A stretch of DNA of 64,000 nucleotides from Anderseniella sp963787895 (GCA_963787895.1 CAWBEX010000005.1:1-64000), one strand, 5' to 3'; positions 43,152 through 52,627 are shown, counted from the first letter of the stretch. Made by a program: numbers and translations. Notes: generated by a model from the sequence alone, not told the origin.

Positions 43152-44045
43152 ATGGCCGCAACAGTACCGTTTGATCAGCGAGATGGCGATATTTGGTTGA
43201 ACGGTGAGTTTGTGCCGTGGTCCTCGGCCCAGTTGCACGTTCTGTCACATGCTTTGCACTATGCTTCCTCGGTGTTCGAGGGCGAGCGCGCCTACGGCGG
43301 CCAAATCTTCAAATTGACCAAACATACCGAGCGCCTGTTCAAGTCAGCAGAAATCCTCGATATGAAAATTCCCTACACGGTGCAGGAAATCGATGATGCC
43401 TGCAACGCGCTGCTGGCACGTCAGGGCCTGAAAGACGCCTATGTCCGCCCGGTGGCCTGGCGCGGGTCAGAAATGATGGGCGTATCAGCCCAGACCACAA
43501 GGATCAACGTGGCGATCGCCATCTGGGAATGGCCCAGCTATTTCGATGCAGAGCAACGCCTCAAGGGCATCCGCCTGGATATGGCCAAATGGCGCCGCCC
43601 GGACCCTGCCACAGCCCCGTGCGAAGCCAAGGCCGCCGGTTTGTACATGATCTGCACCCTGTCCAAGCACGAAGCCGAGCGCAAAGGCTATGCCGACGCG
43701 CTGATGCTGGACTACCGCGGTCAGGTAGCTGAGGCTACCGGTGCCAACGTTTTCTTCGTAAAGGACGGCGAACTGCACACACCGACCCCGGACTGTTTCC
43801 TCAATGGCATTACCCGGCAGACCGTGATGGGTCTTGCCCGCGACCGTCAGATCAAGATCACAGAACGTGCCATCCTGCCGGAAGAAATGGCAACCTTCGA
43901 GGAGTGCTTCATTGTCGGCACGGCAGCTGAAGTCACGCCGGTGTCTGAAATCGGACCGTACAAGTTTACCGTCGGCAACATCACCACAACTTTGATGAAC
44001 GACTATATGGCCTGCGTGCAGCCCAAGGCAGCAGCGGCCGAGTAA
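43152..44045 (+). CDS. ilvE: Branched-chain amino acid aminotransferase
   Basis: A 297-residue fold-type IV PLP enzyme catalysing the last step of Leu, Ile and Val synthesis. Conserved: HALHYASSVFEGERAYGG, YVRPVAWRGSEMMGV, PCEAKAAGLYMICTLSKHEA with the PLP Lys, VAEATGANVFFVKDGELHTP and CFLNGITRQTVMGLARD. Frame is open much farther upstream, to 42621, but that part lies on marR. The ATG at 43152 behind GGAG gives the normal length. Confidence 0.95.
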   Translation: MAATVPFDQRDGDIWLNGEFVPWSSAQLHVLSHALHYASSVFEGERAYGGQIFKLTKHTERLFKSAEILDMKIPYTVQEIDDACNALLARQGLKDAYVRPVAWRGSEMMGVSAQTTRINVAIAIWEWPSYFDAEQRLKGIRLDMAKWRRPDPATAPCEAKAAGLYMICTLSKHEAERKGYADALMLDYRGQVAEATGANVFFVKDGELHTPTPDCFLNGITRQTVMGLARDRQIKITERAILPEEMATFEECFIVGTAAEVTPVSEIGPYKFTVGNITTTLMNDYMACVQPKAAAAE

Positions 44046-44132
44046 CAGCCCCCTGGCACTGAACAGCGTTTGCATTTGCACTGGCCCTGATTATTATCTG
44101 CGCTATCCGGGGGCTAAAATGGAGACACTGTC

Positions 44133-45767
44133 ATGCTGAGATGCGCCCGGCTCTTCCTCACAATGTTGTTGTTCGCGGCAATGGTCGCGTTCAACCCGGC
44201 CGCACACGCGGCAGACAATGAGGTTGTTGGCAAGCAGATCGAGTCAATCATCATCAACGGTGAGAGCAACATCGGCTCGCTGGAGGATGATGACCGGCTG
44301 GTGCAGGTCTTCACCTATTATGCCGATCGTTCGTTCAAACCTCTGTGGGTGCGCGACAACGGCATGAAGGCCAAGGGCAAAGTGCTTGTCGATTTCCTCA
44401 ACAACGTGGAAAGCCATGGCTTGAAGAAGTTCAAGTACCGGCTAGCCGACATTGAGGCACTTATCGGCGACCCGCATCCGCGCGCTCTTGCCGAGCTGGA
44501 AATGCTGCTCACAAGCGCATTCATTGACTTGGCTCGCGACCTTACCCGCGGGCGCGTAGATCCCAAAGACGTGTCAAGGAACAACAACATCGAAGTACGC
44601 GAACTGGGGGCTGCCTATCTGCTTGATGGTGCCGAGACGGCTGATGATCTCATGCCCTACCTCAAAACCCTGATGCCGCGTGATGAAAGATATCACCGGC
44701 TGGTCAAGGCTCTAGACACTTATCGCGGCATTGCTGCCAAGGGAGGTTGGAAGCCGGTTCCGGAAGGTGGCGCATTCAAACCAAATGACAAGGATGTCCG
44801 ATTGCCAATTTTGCGTGATCTGCTGACCATGACAGGCGACATGGATGCGGCAAGCAGGCCAGTTGGCGAAACGTATGACGAAGTGACAGTTGAGGCAGTA
44901 AAGAAGTTTCAGCGCCGCCACGGCCTGCTGGACGACGGCATCATCGGTCCTACGACGCTTGAACAGATGAATGTGCCGGTAGAGCAACGAATCCAGCAAC
45001 TTGAAGTGAACCTCGAACGCCGCCGCTGGCTGGATCGCGAGCCCGGCGGTTTCTATGTGTTTGCAAATCTGGCCGACCAGGAATTGAAAGTGGTGGACAA
45101 CGGCAAGACCATCCACACCGCACGCCTCGTCGTTGGCAAGACCTATCACAAGACACCGGTATTCACTGAAGATATGACATATCTGGTGATGAACCCGTAC
45201 TGGAATGTGCCTTCATCCATTGCAAACAATGAATACCTGCCAAAGTTGAAGCAGGATGCCGGATACCTTCAACGTCAGGGCATCAAGGTGCTGAACGCCG
45301 CAGGCAAGGAGGTCAATCCCTACTCGGTCAGCTGGTCCGGATTGAAGCGGGTACCGTACCGGCTGCGTCAGGACACCGGCGACAAGAACGCGCTGGGCCG
45401 TATAAAGTTCATGTTTCCCAACAAGTACAATGTGTACATTCACGATACGCCGTCCAAGAGCCTGTTCGAAAAGGATCTGCGTGTTTTTTCACACGGGTGT
45501 ATGAGAGTGCAGAACCCTCTTGATCTGGCAGAAGTCCTCCTCAAGGGTCAGGGTTGGTCGAGCAAGAAGATTGCCGCACAGGTAAATTCCGGCGAGCGCC
45601 GCATCGTCAAACTGAAAAACAAGATCCCCGTCTACGTCACCTACATCACCGCATGGGCAGAGAAGGATGGCGAGATCAACTTCCGCCGCGATGTTTATGG
45701 CCGCGATGGTGAGCTGGCAGAACAGCTGCTGTCCGGCGGAAATTTTGCCGAGGCAGACAACCATTGA
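44133..45767 (+). CDS. L,D-transpeptidase (YkuD) with peptidoglycan-binding domain, YcbB-like
   Basis: A 544-residue secreted enzyme. Signal peptide FLTMLLFAAMVAFNPAAHAA, an N-terminal domain of the YcbB type, a PG-binding domain (TVEAVKKFQRRHGLLDDGII) and the YkuD catalytic domain ending in HDTPSKSLFEKDLRVFSHGC with MRV next, the Cys nucleophile in SHGCMRV. It forms 3-3 cross-links or links lipoprotein to peptidoglycan in the periplasm. GGAG lies 8 bases before the ATG. It overlaps the next gene by four bases. Confidence 0.93.
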   Translation: MLRCARLFLTMLLFAAMVAFNPAAHAADNEVVGKQIESIIINGESNIGSLEDDDRLVQVFTYYADRSFKPLWVRDNGMKAKGKVLVDFLNNVESHGLKKFKYRLADIEALIGDPHPRALAELEMLLTSAFIDLARDLTRGRVDPKDVSRNNNIEVRELGAAYLLDGAETADDLMPYLKTLMPRDERYHRLVKALDTYRGIAAKGGWKPVPEGGAFKPNDKDVRLPILRDLLTMTGDMDAASRPVGETYDEVTVEAVKKFQRRHGLLDDGIIGPTTLEQMNVPVEQRIQQLEVNLERRRWLDREPGGFYVFANLADQELKVVDNGKTIHTARLVVGKTYHKTPVFTEDMTYLVMNPYWNVPSSIANNEYLPKLKQDAGYLQRQGIKVLNAAGKEVNPYSVSWSGLKRVPYRLRQDTGDKNALGRIKFMFPNKYNVYIHDTPSKSLFEKDLRVFSHGCMRVQNPLDLAEVLLKGQGWSSKKIAAQVNSGERRIVKLKNKIPVYVTYITAWAEKDGEINFRRDVYGRDGELAEQLLSGGNFAEADNH

Positions 45768-46324
45768 AGGTGTTGCTGGTAACCATTGCGATGCTGGCGA
45801 TGACAGCTACGGCGCGCGCTGAACCGCCCTACAAGATCGTGGAGGCTCCGGTGTGCACAAACAACAAGGGCGTTGCCGTGCAGTTCGTTGATCGCGTGGG
45901 CGGCAGCCGTCCGGATCTTGCCACAGGCATGGCGTGGCGCGACAGTGCCGGCAAACCTTCTGTTGTGCGTTCCAATTTCGGCGCCGCTCCCGCAGAGTTT
46001 CAGCAATTCATTTCACTGCATGAATGCGCGCACCATCAAACTGGCGACGTTGATCGGCCACACCCGCCACGCAACAGCCCTGAACACCTCTACAATGAGG
46101 CCGTGAGTGATTGTGTTGCGGCAATGCGGCTGCGTGATGAGGAAAACTATGACACAGCGCGGCTGGAAGATCTCAGCGCAGCCCTGCGCACGGACATGGA
46201 AAAGATCGGCTATCAACCGGGCTACATCGCAGATCGTCTGCGCAACCTGACAACCTGCTTCGGTCGCGATGGCACAGCCCAGGACTTGATTGACGCACGG
46301 CTGGAAGAACGTGGCCTGAAGTAG
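45764..46324 (+). CDS. Secreted protein with an HExxH zinc motif
   Basis: A 186-residue protein with an N-terminal signal (VLLVTIAMLAMTATARAEPP). A probable zinc-peptidase motif is in ISLHECAHHQTGDVD (HECAH), with NEAVSDCVAAMRL downstream as a possible third ligand region. The start is unclear: TTG at 45764 overlaps the previous stop (TTGA), GTG and TTG follow at 45770 and 45773, and the first ATG is at 45791. Coupling to the L,D-transpeptidase suggests a cell-envelope role. Family not recognised. Confidence 0.62.
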   Translation: MKVLLVTIAMLAMTATARAEPPYKIVEAPVCTNNKGVAVQFVDRVGGSRPDLATGMAWRDSAGKPSVVRSNFGAAPAEFQQFISLHECAHHQTGDVDRPHPPRNSPEHLYNEAVSDCVAAMRLRDEENYDTARLEDLSAALRTDMEKIGYQPGYIADRLRNLTTCFGRDGTAQDLIDARLEERGLK

Positions 46325-46359
46325 CTGATCATGGCCTGGAACACTGCAGGACCTTGGGT

Positions 46360-47316
46360 TCAGCCGCTTTCAGCACCTGTGATTGCAGCCTTCAGTGTAT
46401 CGGAATAGACTTTGTACCACCCAGTGTGCGGCTGTTTCAGAAACCACGACTTGCGCAAATCCCAGGTGTTGGTCAAGTTGCCCATCACATAATCATTGTT
46501 CATCGCCACTACGCCGCCTTGAGCATAGACGGTCAACTCGGAAAAGTAGACGTTGCCCTCATGCAGGTAAAAGTCACAGCGGACATGATCAAACATCGCA
46601 CCAAGTCGGCGCGCATGAATACACATGGTTTTGTATTCAGCCGGAAACACGACATCGGGAGACAGGCCGTCCCTGTCCGGCTCACCAACGCCCACAGTGC
46701 CGTCCGGGCATAGGATTCCCGAGATAACCGTGCCTGCTGCGTTCAACTGCCGGGTAAACCCCATAGAGATGCATCCGTCTGCACCTGTATAAATCTTGTA
46801 TTCGTTTGCAAGTGGATCACCGTTCGGTTCAAGCAGCAGTTCCTCGACAAACAAGCGAGGTTCAACGCCCTTGTAGCTCCACTCTGCATGATGGCGGCCA
46901 TAGCGCCTGCTCAACCAGCCATTGGCCAATTGGTTCAATACACGCCGGTCACAACGACCAGCGCGTACAACATGATTGAAACTGGATCCGTGATTGGCTT
47001 TCACCATGACATCACGATTCAACACATCATCCGGAATATCATGCGTATTCACACCTGACCAAAGTACACGCGGTATCAGCAAATCCGGACAAACCCGCTT
47101 CGCCAGTTCCTTGGCTTTCAGTTTGTCACTGACCTCTGTGAAAATCGGATTGCGATCAAAGACCTTGCGCCACAGATATTTCTCGTTCCAGGACTTTGGA
47201 AAAGCGGCATTTGGCCAATAGCCAAGCACATACCTGAAGCGGGCCACCTGCATCGGATAGAACAGGTAGACGGCGACATTGACGATCACAAAAACAAGCG
47301 AGACCGGAACATTCAT
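46360..47316 (-). CDS. TupA-like ATP-grasp protein with N-terminal membrane helix
   Basis: A 318-residue protein starting MNVPVSLVFVIVNVAVYLFY, a membrane anchor. The rest matches the TupA-like ATP-grasp family, related to teichuronopeptide synthesis: NEKYLWRKVFDRNPIFTEVS and KLKAKELAKRVCPDLLIPRV, MVKANHGSSFNHVV (nucleotide-binding Lys), LLEPNGDPLANEYKIY and HVRCDFYLHEGNVYFSELTV with Mg ligands. These enzymes ligate amino acids or similar to envelope polysaccharides. GTG at 47340 is an alternative start that would overlap moaD by 8 bp. Confidence 0.78.
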   Translation of the reverse strand: MNVPVSLVFVIVNVAVYLFYPMQVARFRYVLGYWPNAAFPKSWNEKYLWRKVFDRNPIFTEVSDKLKAKELAKRVCPDLLIPRVLWSGVNTHDIPDDVLNRDVMVKANHGSSFNHVVRAGRCDRRVLNQLANGWLSRRYGRHHAEWSYKGVEPRLFVEELLLEPNGDPLANEYKIYTGADGCISMGFTRQLNAAGTVISGILCPDGTVGVGEPDRDGLSPDVVFPAEYKTMCIHARRLGAMFDHVRCDFYLHEGNVYFSELTVYAQGGVVAMNNDYVMGNLTNTWDLRKSWFLKQPHTGWYKVYSDTLKAAITGAESG

Positions 47317-47332
47317 CCGTTCCCGGACAGCC

Positions 47333-47584
47333 TCAACCACCTGTCACCGGAGGAAAGAAAGCAACCTCGCGCGCTCCAGCCAACTGGTGGTCAAGCGTCA
47401 CGTGTTCCTGATCTACTGCGGCGCGAATAACACTCATGTTTTCAAATGCGGCAGCATAGCCCTCATCACGCATTGACAGATGCGCAGCCAGCTCGCCAAC
47501 AGTCTGCACACCATCAGGCAGTTCGATTTCCTCTTCCCCTGTGCCGGTGCGCTGGCGCACCCAGGCAAAATACAAGATTTTCAT
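47333..47584 (-). CDS. moaD: Molybdopterin converting factor subunit 1 (MoaD)
   Basis: An 83-residue ubiquitin-fold sulfur carrier ending in the required Gly-Gly (FFPPVTGG). It opens MKILYFAWVRQRTGTGEEEI and is thiocarboxylated to donate sulfur to molybdopterin. Its ATG overlaps the pgsA stop (ATGA). moaE is not next to it; the ATP-grasp gene follows instead. Confidence 0.93.
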   Translation of the reverse strand: MKILYFAWVRQRTGTGEEEIELPDGVQTVGELAAHLSMRDEGYAAAFENMSVIRAAVDQEHVTLDHQLAGAREVAFFPPVTGG

Positions 47585-48174
47585 TCGTCTTCTTCCATCA
47601 CGTGCTTCACGCCAACACGGAAATAGTCAAAACCAGTATAGAGCGTGGCAATGGCTGCGATCCACAGAAATGTCAGCCCGATTGTTGAAGTGTGATGAAA
47701 CAGTTTGTCGCCTGCCGGGCCGACAATCAAAAAGGCGATGGCCACCATCTGGAAGGTAGTCTTCCACTTGGCAAGCTTGGTGACCGGCACTGACACCCTC
47801 AACTCCGCCAGAAACTCTCGCAAACCGGAAACGAGGATCTCGCGGCACAAGATCACAATTGCCGCCCAAATATGAACTCCGCCGATTTCGCCCGTATAGG
47901 TGACAGCAAGCAAAACCGAAGCGATCAACAGCTTGTCGGCAATCGGGTCCAGCATCCGCCCGAGCGATGATTGCTGCTGCCATATGCGTGCCAGATAGCC
48001 ATCAAGAAAATCTGTAATTGCAGCTATCACGAAGACGGCAAGGGCAATCCAGTGATTGAAGTCACCGCCATAGATCAAAAGCCCGACGACAACCGGCACA
48101 GCAACTATGCGCGTGTAGGTCAGAATGTTGGGCAGCCAGGTGGCCACATGGCCTCGCCGGTTCGGATGCCTCAT
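47581..48174 (-). CDS. pgsA: CDP-diacylglycerol-glycerol-3-phosphate 3-phosphatidyltransferase
   Basis: A 197-residue membrane enzyme making phosphatidylglycerophosphate. The CDP-alcohol phosphotransferase motif D-x2-D-G-x2-A-R is in ITDFLDGYLARIWQQQSSLG, with the distal Asp pair in GRMLDPIADKLL. It opens MRHPNRRGHVATWLPNILTY. A TTG at 48195 overlapping the uvrC stop is an alternative start. Part of uvrC-pgsA-moaD. Confidence 0.95.
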   Translation of the reverse strand: MRHPNRRGHVATWLPNILTYTRIVAVPVVVGLLIYGGDFNHWIALAVFVIAAITDFLDGYLARIWQQQSSLGRMLDPIADKLLIASVLLAVTYTGEIGGVHIWAAIVILCREILVSGLREFLAELRVSVPVTKLAKWKTTFQMVAIAFLIVGPAGDKLFHHTSTIGLTFLWIAAIATLYTGFDYFRVGVKHVMEEDE

Positions 48175-48191
48175 TTTTTCAGCGCCTGCAC

Positions 48192-50126
48192 TCAACGTTC
48201 GCCCCCGTGGAAATGCCCGTATATGGCAGTTGCCAGACTTTTGCTGATTCCATCAACCCGCGCCAGATCATCCTCAGATGCGCGCGACACAGCGCGTGCC
48301 GAACCGAACGCCTGCAACAGTGCCTTTTTCCGCCCCGGCCCGATACCTTCAATCTCATCAAGCGGATTGATCAGCGCCGCCTTGGCGCGCTTTGCCCGGT
48401 GCGTGCCAATGGCAAAACGGTGGGCTTCATCACGCAACCTTTGCACGTAGTACAACACCGGGTCACGCTGTTCGAGCATGAATGGCGGCCTGCCGGCAAC
48501 GTGGAACTGTTCGCGTCCTGCATCTCGGTCAGGCCCCTTCGAAATGCCGGCAACCGGCACATCAGTAACCCCCAGCTCCTTCAACACCTCCAGCACCGCA
48601 GACAATTGACCCTTGCCGCCGTCAATCAACAGCAGTTCAGGCCATGTCCCGACCGAGGTTTCATCAACCTCACCTTCGCCGTCCGCCTCAGGTTCATCAG
48701 GGCGCTCTGCCTGTTCCCTGAGCAATCGGGAAAACCGTCTGGTCAGCACTTCCTTCATCATCGCGAAGTCATCACCACCGGTTTCATGCTCAGTCTTGAT
48801 ATTGAACTTGCGGTAGTGCCCCTTGGCAAAGCCCTCCGGCCCGGCAACAATCATCGCACCCACTGCATTGCTGCCCTGAATGTGCGAGTTGTCGTAAACT
48901 TCGATCCGGCGCGGCATGCGCTCCAGCCCGAAGACCGTTTTCACGCCTTCAAGCAGCTTCTTCTGCGATGAAGTGTCGGCCAGCTTGCGGCCCAGTGCCT
49001 CGCGCGCATTGGTTTGCGCATGGGCCACCAGCTCTCGTTTTTCGCCGCGCTGGGGAAGCAGCAGCTCCACCTTCCGCCCGGCCCTCGTGCTCAGTGCATC
49101 TGCCAGCAGATCAGCTTCGGCCACTTCATTCGACACCAGCACGAGGCGTGCTACCGGCTTGTCGTCATAAAACTGGGCAATGAATGCCGACAGCACCTCA
49201 GCCGGTTCGAAGGACTTGTCAGCCCGCGGGAAGTAAGCGCGTGCCCCCCAATTCTGGCCGGCGCGTATGAAAAACACCTGGATACAGGTCTGTCCGCCCT
49301 CCTGCGCCAACCCGAACACATCCGCCTCCTCAACCCCTTGCGGATTGATGCCTTGCGATGCAGTAACATGAGACAAGGCGGATATCCGGTCGCGGCACAC
49401 AGCGGCCCGCTCGAAATCCAGCGCCTCAGACGCCTCTTCCATTTGCCTGGCCAATTCCGCCTTCACCGCATTCGACTTGCCCGACAGAAAGTCTTCCGCC
49501 TGTTCCACCAACTCGCCATAACCTTGCTGGCTGATCTCGCCAGTGCACGGTGCCGCGCAACGCTTTATCTGAAACAGCAGGCATGGCCGTGTGCGGTTTT
49601 CATAGTAACTGTCCGAACAAGAGCGCAGCAGAAACGCCTTCTGCAATGAGTTGATCGTCGTATTCACTGACCCGGCAGAGGCAAACGGACCATAATAGCT
49701 GCCCTTGCGGCTGCGCGCGCCGCGATGCTTCGTGATCTGGGCAACATCGTGATCCTTGGCAATGAGAATGTAGGGAAACGATTTGTCGTCCCGCAAAATG
49801 ACATTGTACCTGGGTCGCAGCCGCTTGATCAGGTTGGCTTCCAGCAGCAACGCCTCTGCCTCGGTTCGTGTGGTAACGAACTCCATGGACGAGGTGTGGG
49901 CGATCATCGCAGCTATGCGGTTGGTGTGGCCGCCAAGCCGGGTGTAGTTAGACACCCGGTTCTTCAGGTTGCGCGCCTTGCCCACATACAGCACATCGCC
50001 CTTGTGGTCATACATCCGGTAAACGCCGGGCTTGCCTGGCAACTGCCTGGCAAAGCGCTTGATGACGTCCGGTCCGCGCTCTGCGTCGGGTTCATCCTTC
50101 ATATCTGCAGTGTTTGCATCGCTCAT
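48192..50126 (-). CDS. uvrC: Excinuclease ABC subunit C
   Basis: A 644-residue nucleotide-excision repair nuclease. The GIY-YIG domain starts GKPGVYRMYDHKGDVLYVGK, the UVR domain is in VKAELARQMEEASEALDFER, and the RNase H-like 5'-incision domain has VYDNSHIQGSNAVGAMIV and LLIDGGKGQLSAVLEVL. Two HhH motifs end the protein (LDEIEGIGPGRKKALLQAFG). The start MSDANTADMKDEPD at 50126 is favoured because the upstream frame to 50219 overlaps folB. Confidence 0.97.
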   Translation of the reverse strand: MSDANTADMKDEPDAERGPDVIKRFARQLPGKPGVYRMYDHKGDVLYVGKARNLKNRVSNYTRLGGHTNRIAAMIAHTSSMEFVTTRTEAEALLLEANLIKRLRPRYNVILRDDKSFPYILIAKDHDVAQITKHRGARSRKGSYYGPFASAGSVNTTINSLQKAFLLRSCSDSYYENRTRPCLLFQIKRCAAPCTGEISQQGYGELVEQAEDFLSGKSNAVKAELARQMEEASEALDFERAAVCRDRISALSHVTASQGINPQGVEEADVFGLAQEGGQTCIQVFFIRAGQNWGARAYFPRADKSFEPAEVLSAFIAQFYDDKPVARLVLVSNEVAEADLLADALSTRAGRKVELLLPQRGEKRELVAHAQTNAREALGRKLADTSSQKKLLEGVKTVFGLERMPRRIEVYDNSHIQGSNAVGAMIVAGPEGFAKGHYRKFNIKTEHETGGDDFAMMKEVLTRRFSRLLREQAERPDEPEADGEGEVDETSVGTWPELLLIDGGKGQLSAVLEVLKELGVTDVPVAGISKGPDRDAGREQFHVAGRPPFMLEQRDPVLYYVQRLRDEAHRFAIGTHRAKRAKAALINPLDEIEGIGPGRKKALLQAFGSARAVSRASEDDLARVDGISKSLATAIYGHFHGGER

Positions 50127-50136
50127 TTGGCTTGTT

Positions 50137-50544
50137 TCAGCCTCGCGTGCGTTCGATCTCGATACCCACGCTGGCTGCTTCAGCAATGATGTCAAGTTTC
50201 TCAACGCGCACGCGAACACGCACGATGGACCGGTTCTTCAACACCTTTTCAGCAATCTTCTCCGCCAGCGTTTCTACCAGATTCACATGACCGTCCAGCA
50301 CAATGGACTTCACGTTCTTGACCACTTTTTCATAACTGACAACGTTTTTGATGTCGTCTTCCAGCGGACCGCCGATTTCCTTCACCGCGCAATCGATATT
50401 CACCAAAATGCGCTGGGGATGTTTCTTCTCATGCTCATAAATTCCAACCATGGCAATGAGCGCCAGATCGCGCACGAAAATATGACGTAACCCCTGTTCG
50501 GCATCGGCATAGTCTGAATGCAACTGGCGCGGTGTGACATCCAT
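50137..50544 (-). CDS. folB: Dihydroneopterin aldolase
   Basis: A 135-residue FolB converting dihydroneopterin to 6-hydroxymethyl-dihydropterin in folate synthesis. It carries IFVRDLALIAMVGIYEHEKK, ILVNIDCAVKE, VSYEKVVKNVKSIVLDGHVN, LVETLAEKIAEKVLKN and VRVEKLDIIAEAASVGIEIE, including the active-site Glu in YEHE and Lys in EKLD. It lies between a FolM-like reductase and uvrC. Confidence 0.93.
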   Translation of the reverse strand: MDVTPRQLHSDYADAEQGLRHIFVRDLALIAMVGIYEHEKKHPQRILVNIDCAVKEIGGPLEDDIKNVVSYEKVVKNVKSIVLDGHVNLVETLAEKIAEKVLKNRSIVRVRVRVEKLDIIAEAASVGIEIERTRG

Positions 50545-50550
50545 CTCGTT

Positions 50551-51306
50551 TCACTCGTTCACATCGGTTATGTCCGGCGTCTGCCAGACCAGATGCTGCC
50601 CACCATCAAGCACTATCATCTGTCCGGTCAAGGCCGGAGCTGACAATATGAACGCCAAAGCAGCCGAAATCTCTTCCGGTGAAGTACCCCGCTGCAACAA
50701 AGTCAAACCCGACAGTTTTGAGAAATCCTGTTCGTTCATGCGAACATTTGGCAACGCCGGTCCCGGACCAATTGCGTTGACACGGATGTGTGGGGCCAGT
50801 GACTGCGCCATCGTCCGCGTTACGGTCCACAGCGCAGATTTCGATGCAGTGTAGGAAAAGAAGGTCGGATTCAGCTTCCAGACCCGTTGGTCGATGATGT
50901 TGACAATATTGCCACTAACACCTTCAGGCAACTGGGCAGCAAACGTCTTTGACAGGAACACAGGTGCGCGCAGGTTCGTATCGAGATGACGGTCCCAACC
51001 TTCCGGCGTAACCGTATCAGCTTCGTCAGGGCCAAAGCATGATGCATTGTTGACCAGACAGGTCACAGGCCCAAGAGCCTGTACGGCGCGGGCCATGATC
51101 TGGGTTGGCGCGCCAATATCGGAGAGATCCCCCTGGACCGCAACGGCACGCCCGCCGCCCTTCTTGATCTGCTGAACGGCATCTTCAGCATCGTCGCGCG
51201 AGTTGTTGTAGTGCACTGCAACAGCCCACCCCCTGGTGGCAAGGTCCAGCGCCATGTGCCGGCCAATCCGCCGGGCAGCTCCAGTCACCAGCACTGTCTT
51301 TGTCAT
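50551..51306 (-). CDS. Pteridine reductase-like SDR (FolM type)
   Basis: A 251-residue short-chain reductase. It has the pteridine-reductase form TGxxxRxG of the cofactor motif (VTGAARRIGRHMA), NNASCFGPDEADTVT, and catalytic YTASK. The usual catalytic Ser segment reads IVNIIDQRVWKLNPTFF, as in FolM-like enzymes that use Asp. With folB directly downstream, a dihydrofolate or dihydrobiopterin reductase role is likely. Confidence 0.85.
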   Translation of the reverse strand: MTKTVLVTGAARRIGRHMALDLATRGWAVAVHYNNSRDDAEDAVQQIKKGGGRAVAVQGDLSDIGAPTQIMARAVQALGPVTCLVNNASCFGPDEADTVTPEGWDRHLDTNLRAPVFLSKTFAAQLPEGVSGNIVNIIDQRVWKLNPTFFSYTASKSALWTVTRTMAQSLAPHIRVNAIGPGPALPNVRMNEQDFSKLSGLTLLQRGTSPEEISAALAFILSAPALTGQMIVLDGGQHLVWQTPDITDVNE

Positions 51307-51371
51307 TTCAACAATCCAATTGGAGCAAGCCCTGACTTACGGACAGCCGAGCTTGATTGCCCATTGCGGGT

Positions 51372-52103
51372 TCACTGCAACAGAGGGTTTTCAACACCAT
51401 CATCACCGTTCATAAGCCGGAATGCTGGCCGATCTTGTCTGATTTGCGGTGTGTCAGCAGCAATAGTGGCATAACGGCTGGATTGCAGCCAGACACGGCC
51501 CGGACCACGCAATAGCGCCATGCCGCCTCGTTGTTCACCTGGCGCGGCAGCCACATCAATGACAATCGTCGCTCCAATGGCCGCAATGGCGCACGAGCGC
51601 ACAGCAAGTGTCTCACCGGCTGCCAGCCTGGTGTGAGAAACCTCGCCGCTGGCACCTGTGAACACCCAGCCATCACCCGCAGCCTGCAACAACACCAGAC
51701 CATCCGGACGTTCTTCAGACGCAAGCGACTTGATATGACAATAGGGCCGCAACCTGACCCCCGGCCCGGCAGCAAGAAAACTTTCCTGCGGCAGGAGAAT
51801 GCGTCCGGCGGACTGACGCAGGTCGAAGGTGCCGACGGGGCCACGCGGAGACATCACGATGCGGCCGGCGGTCTGGCCCGCATTGTGCGCCATCACAAGC
51901 TGCTTGTTGCCGGCATCTTCAAAGTTGATGACACGGTCATAGGCGATGACCGAATTTGCCCATCCTACCAACCGGTTGCCCGGCTGCAACAGGACAGACA
52001 ATTGTTGTGTTGTGTGGCCAGAAACCTGAAACGAGAGATCTGCGGGATGAAGCACATCGGCTTCGTGCGACAATACTACCTCGGCTGCGGCCTGAAACGA
52101 CAT
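51372..52103 (-). CDS. AIM24-like protein
   Basis: A 243-residue all-beta protein resembling the AIM24/TIGR00266 family: QVSGHTTQQLSVLLQPGNRL, VGWANSVIAYDRVINFEDAG, RIVMSPRGPVGTFDLRQSAG, GEVSHTRLAAGETLAVRSCA and the terminal GPGRVWLQSSR. Function unknown in bacteria; the yeast homologue affects mitochondrial inner-membrane organisation. It stands alone between the cupin and SDR genes. Confidence 0.68.
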   Translation of the reverse strand: MSFQAAAEVVLSHEADVLHPADLSFQVSGHTTQQLSVLLQPGNRLVGWANSVIAYDRVINFEDAGNKQLVMAHNAGQTAGRIVMSPRGPVGTFDLRQSAGRILLPQESFLAAGPGVRLRPYCHIKSLASEERPDGLVLLQAAGDGWVFTGASGEVSHTRLAAGETLAVRSCAIAAIGATIVIDVAAAPGEQRGGMALLRGPGRVWLQSSRYATIAADTPQIRQDRPAFRLMNGDDGVENPLLQ

Positions 52104-52249
52104 GATACACCCCGGACACTGACCTGGTTCAAAGCCTCCTCAACCGCTGCCAGCAGACACCGAGGCTCTCCATACACAATAGCCGCAACGCTCAGCCGCC
52201 TGAACCGCAGCCTTAACAAATGATTAACGCGGGCAACCGGGAACCTGCC

Positions 52250-52627
52250 TTACGCCTTTGGCAGCAGAATGACGTAGTGCTTGCGCACTTTTTTCACTGT
52301 TTCCCAAGTGCCGGAAAAACCTGCTGGGATAATGAAACCATCCCCAGCGCGCAGAGTCCAGCTTTCACCTGCATCATTCGTCAAAACAGCTTCGCCTTCG
52401 ATGAAATGGCAGAACTCCCATTCCTCATAAGCCATTTTCATCTTGCCGGGTTCGCACTCCCAGATGCCGCAATACAGCCGGTCATCTTCACCCGTCCAGT
52501 GGTTCCAGGTGGTTGTGTTGACCGGGCCACCGGACACAACCTTGGTCGGATCGACGGTTTCATGTTCAGGCGCCGGCATGCCCGGCCCTGTTGTTTTCAT
52601 GACAATTATACCGGGTGATGAACTCAT
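52250..52627 (-). CDS. Cupin (DUF861/ureidoglycine-type) protein
   Basis: A 125-residue single cupin starting MSSSPGIIVMKTTGPGMPAP. Cupin motif 1 is in YEEWEFCHFIEGEAVLTNDA and motif 2 in RAGDGFIIPAGFSGTWETVK. Trp-rich sections and the length match cupin_3 proteins that bind small organic acids or metals. Its ATG overlaps the stop of the molybdenum hydroxylase gene (ATGA), so the two are coupled. Confidence 0.8.
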   Translation of the reverse strand: MSSSPGIIVMKTTGPGMPAPEHETVDPTKVVSGGPVNTTTWNHWTGEDDRLYCGIWECEPGKMKMAYEEWEFCHFIEGEAVLTNDAGESWTLRAGDGFIIPAGFSGTWETVKKVRKHYVILLPKA

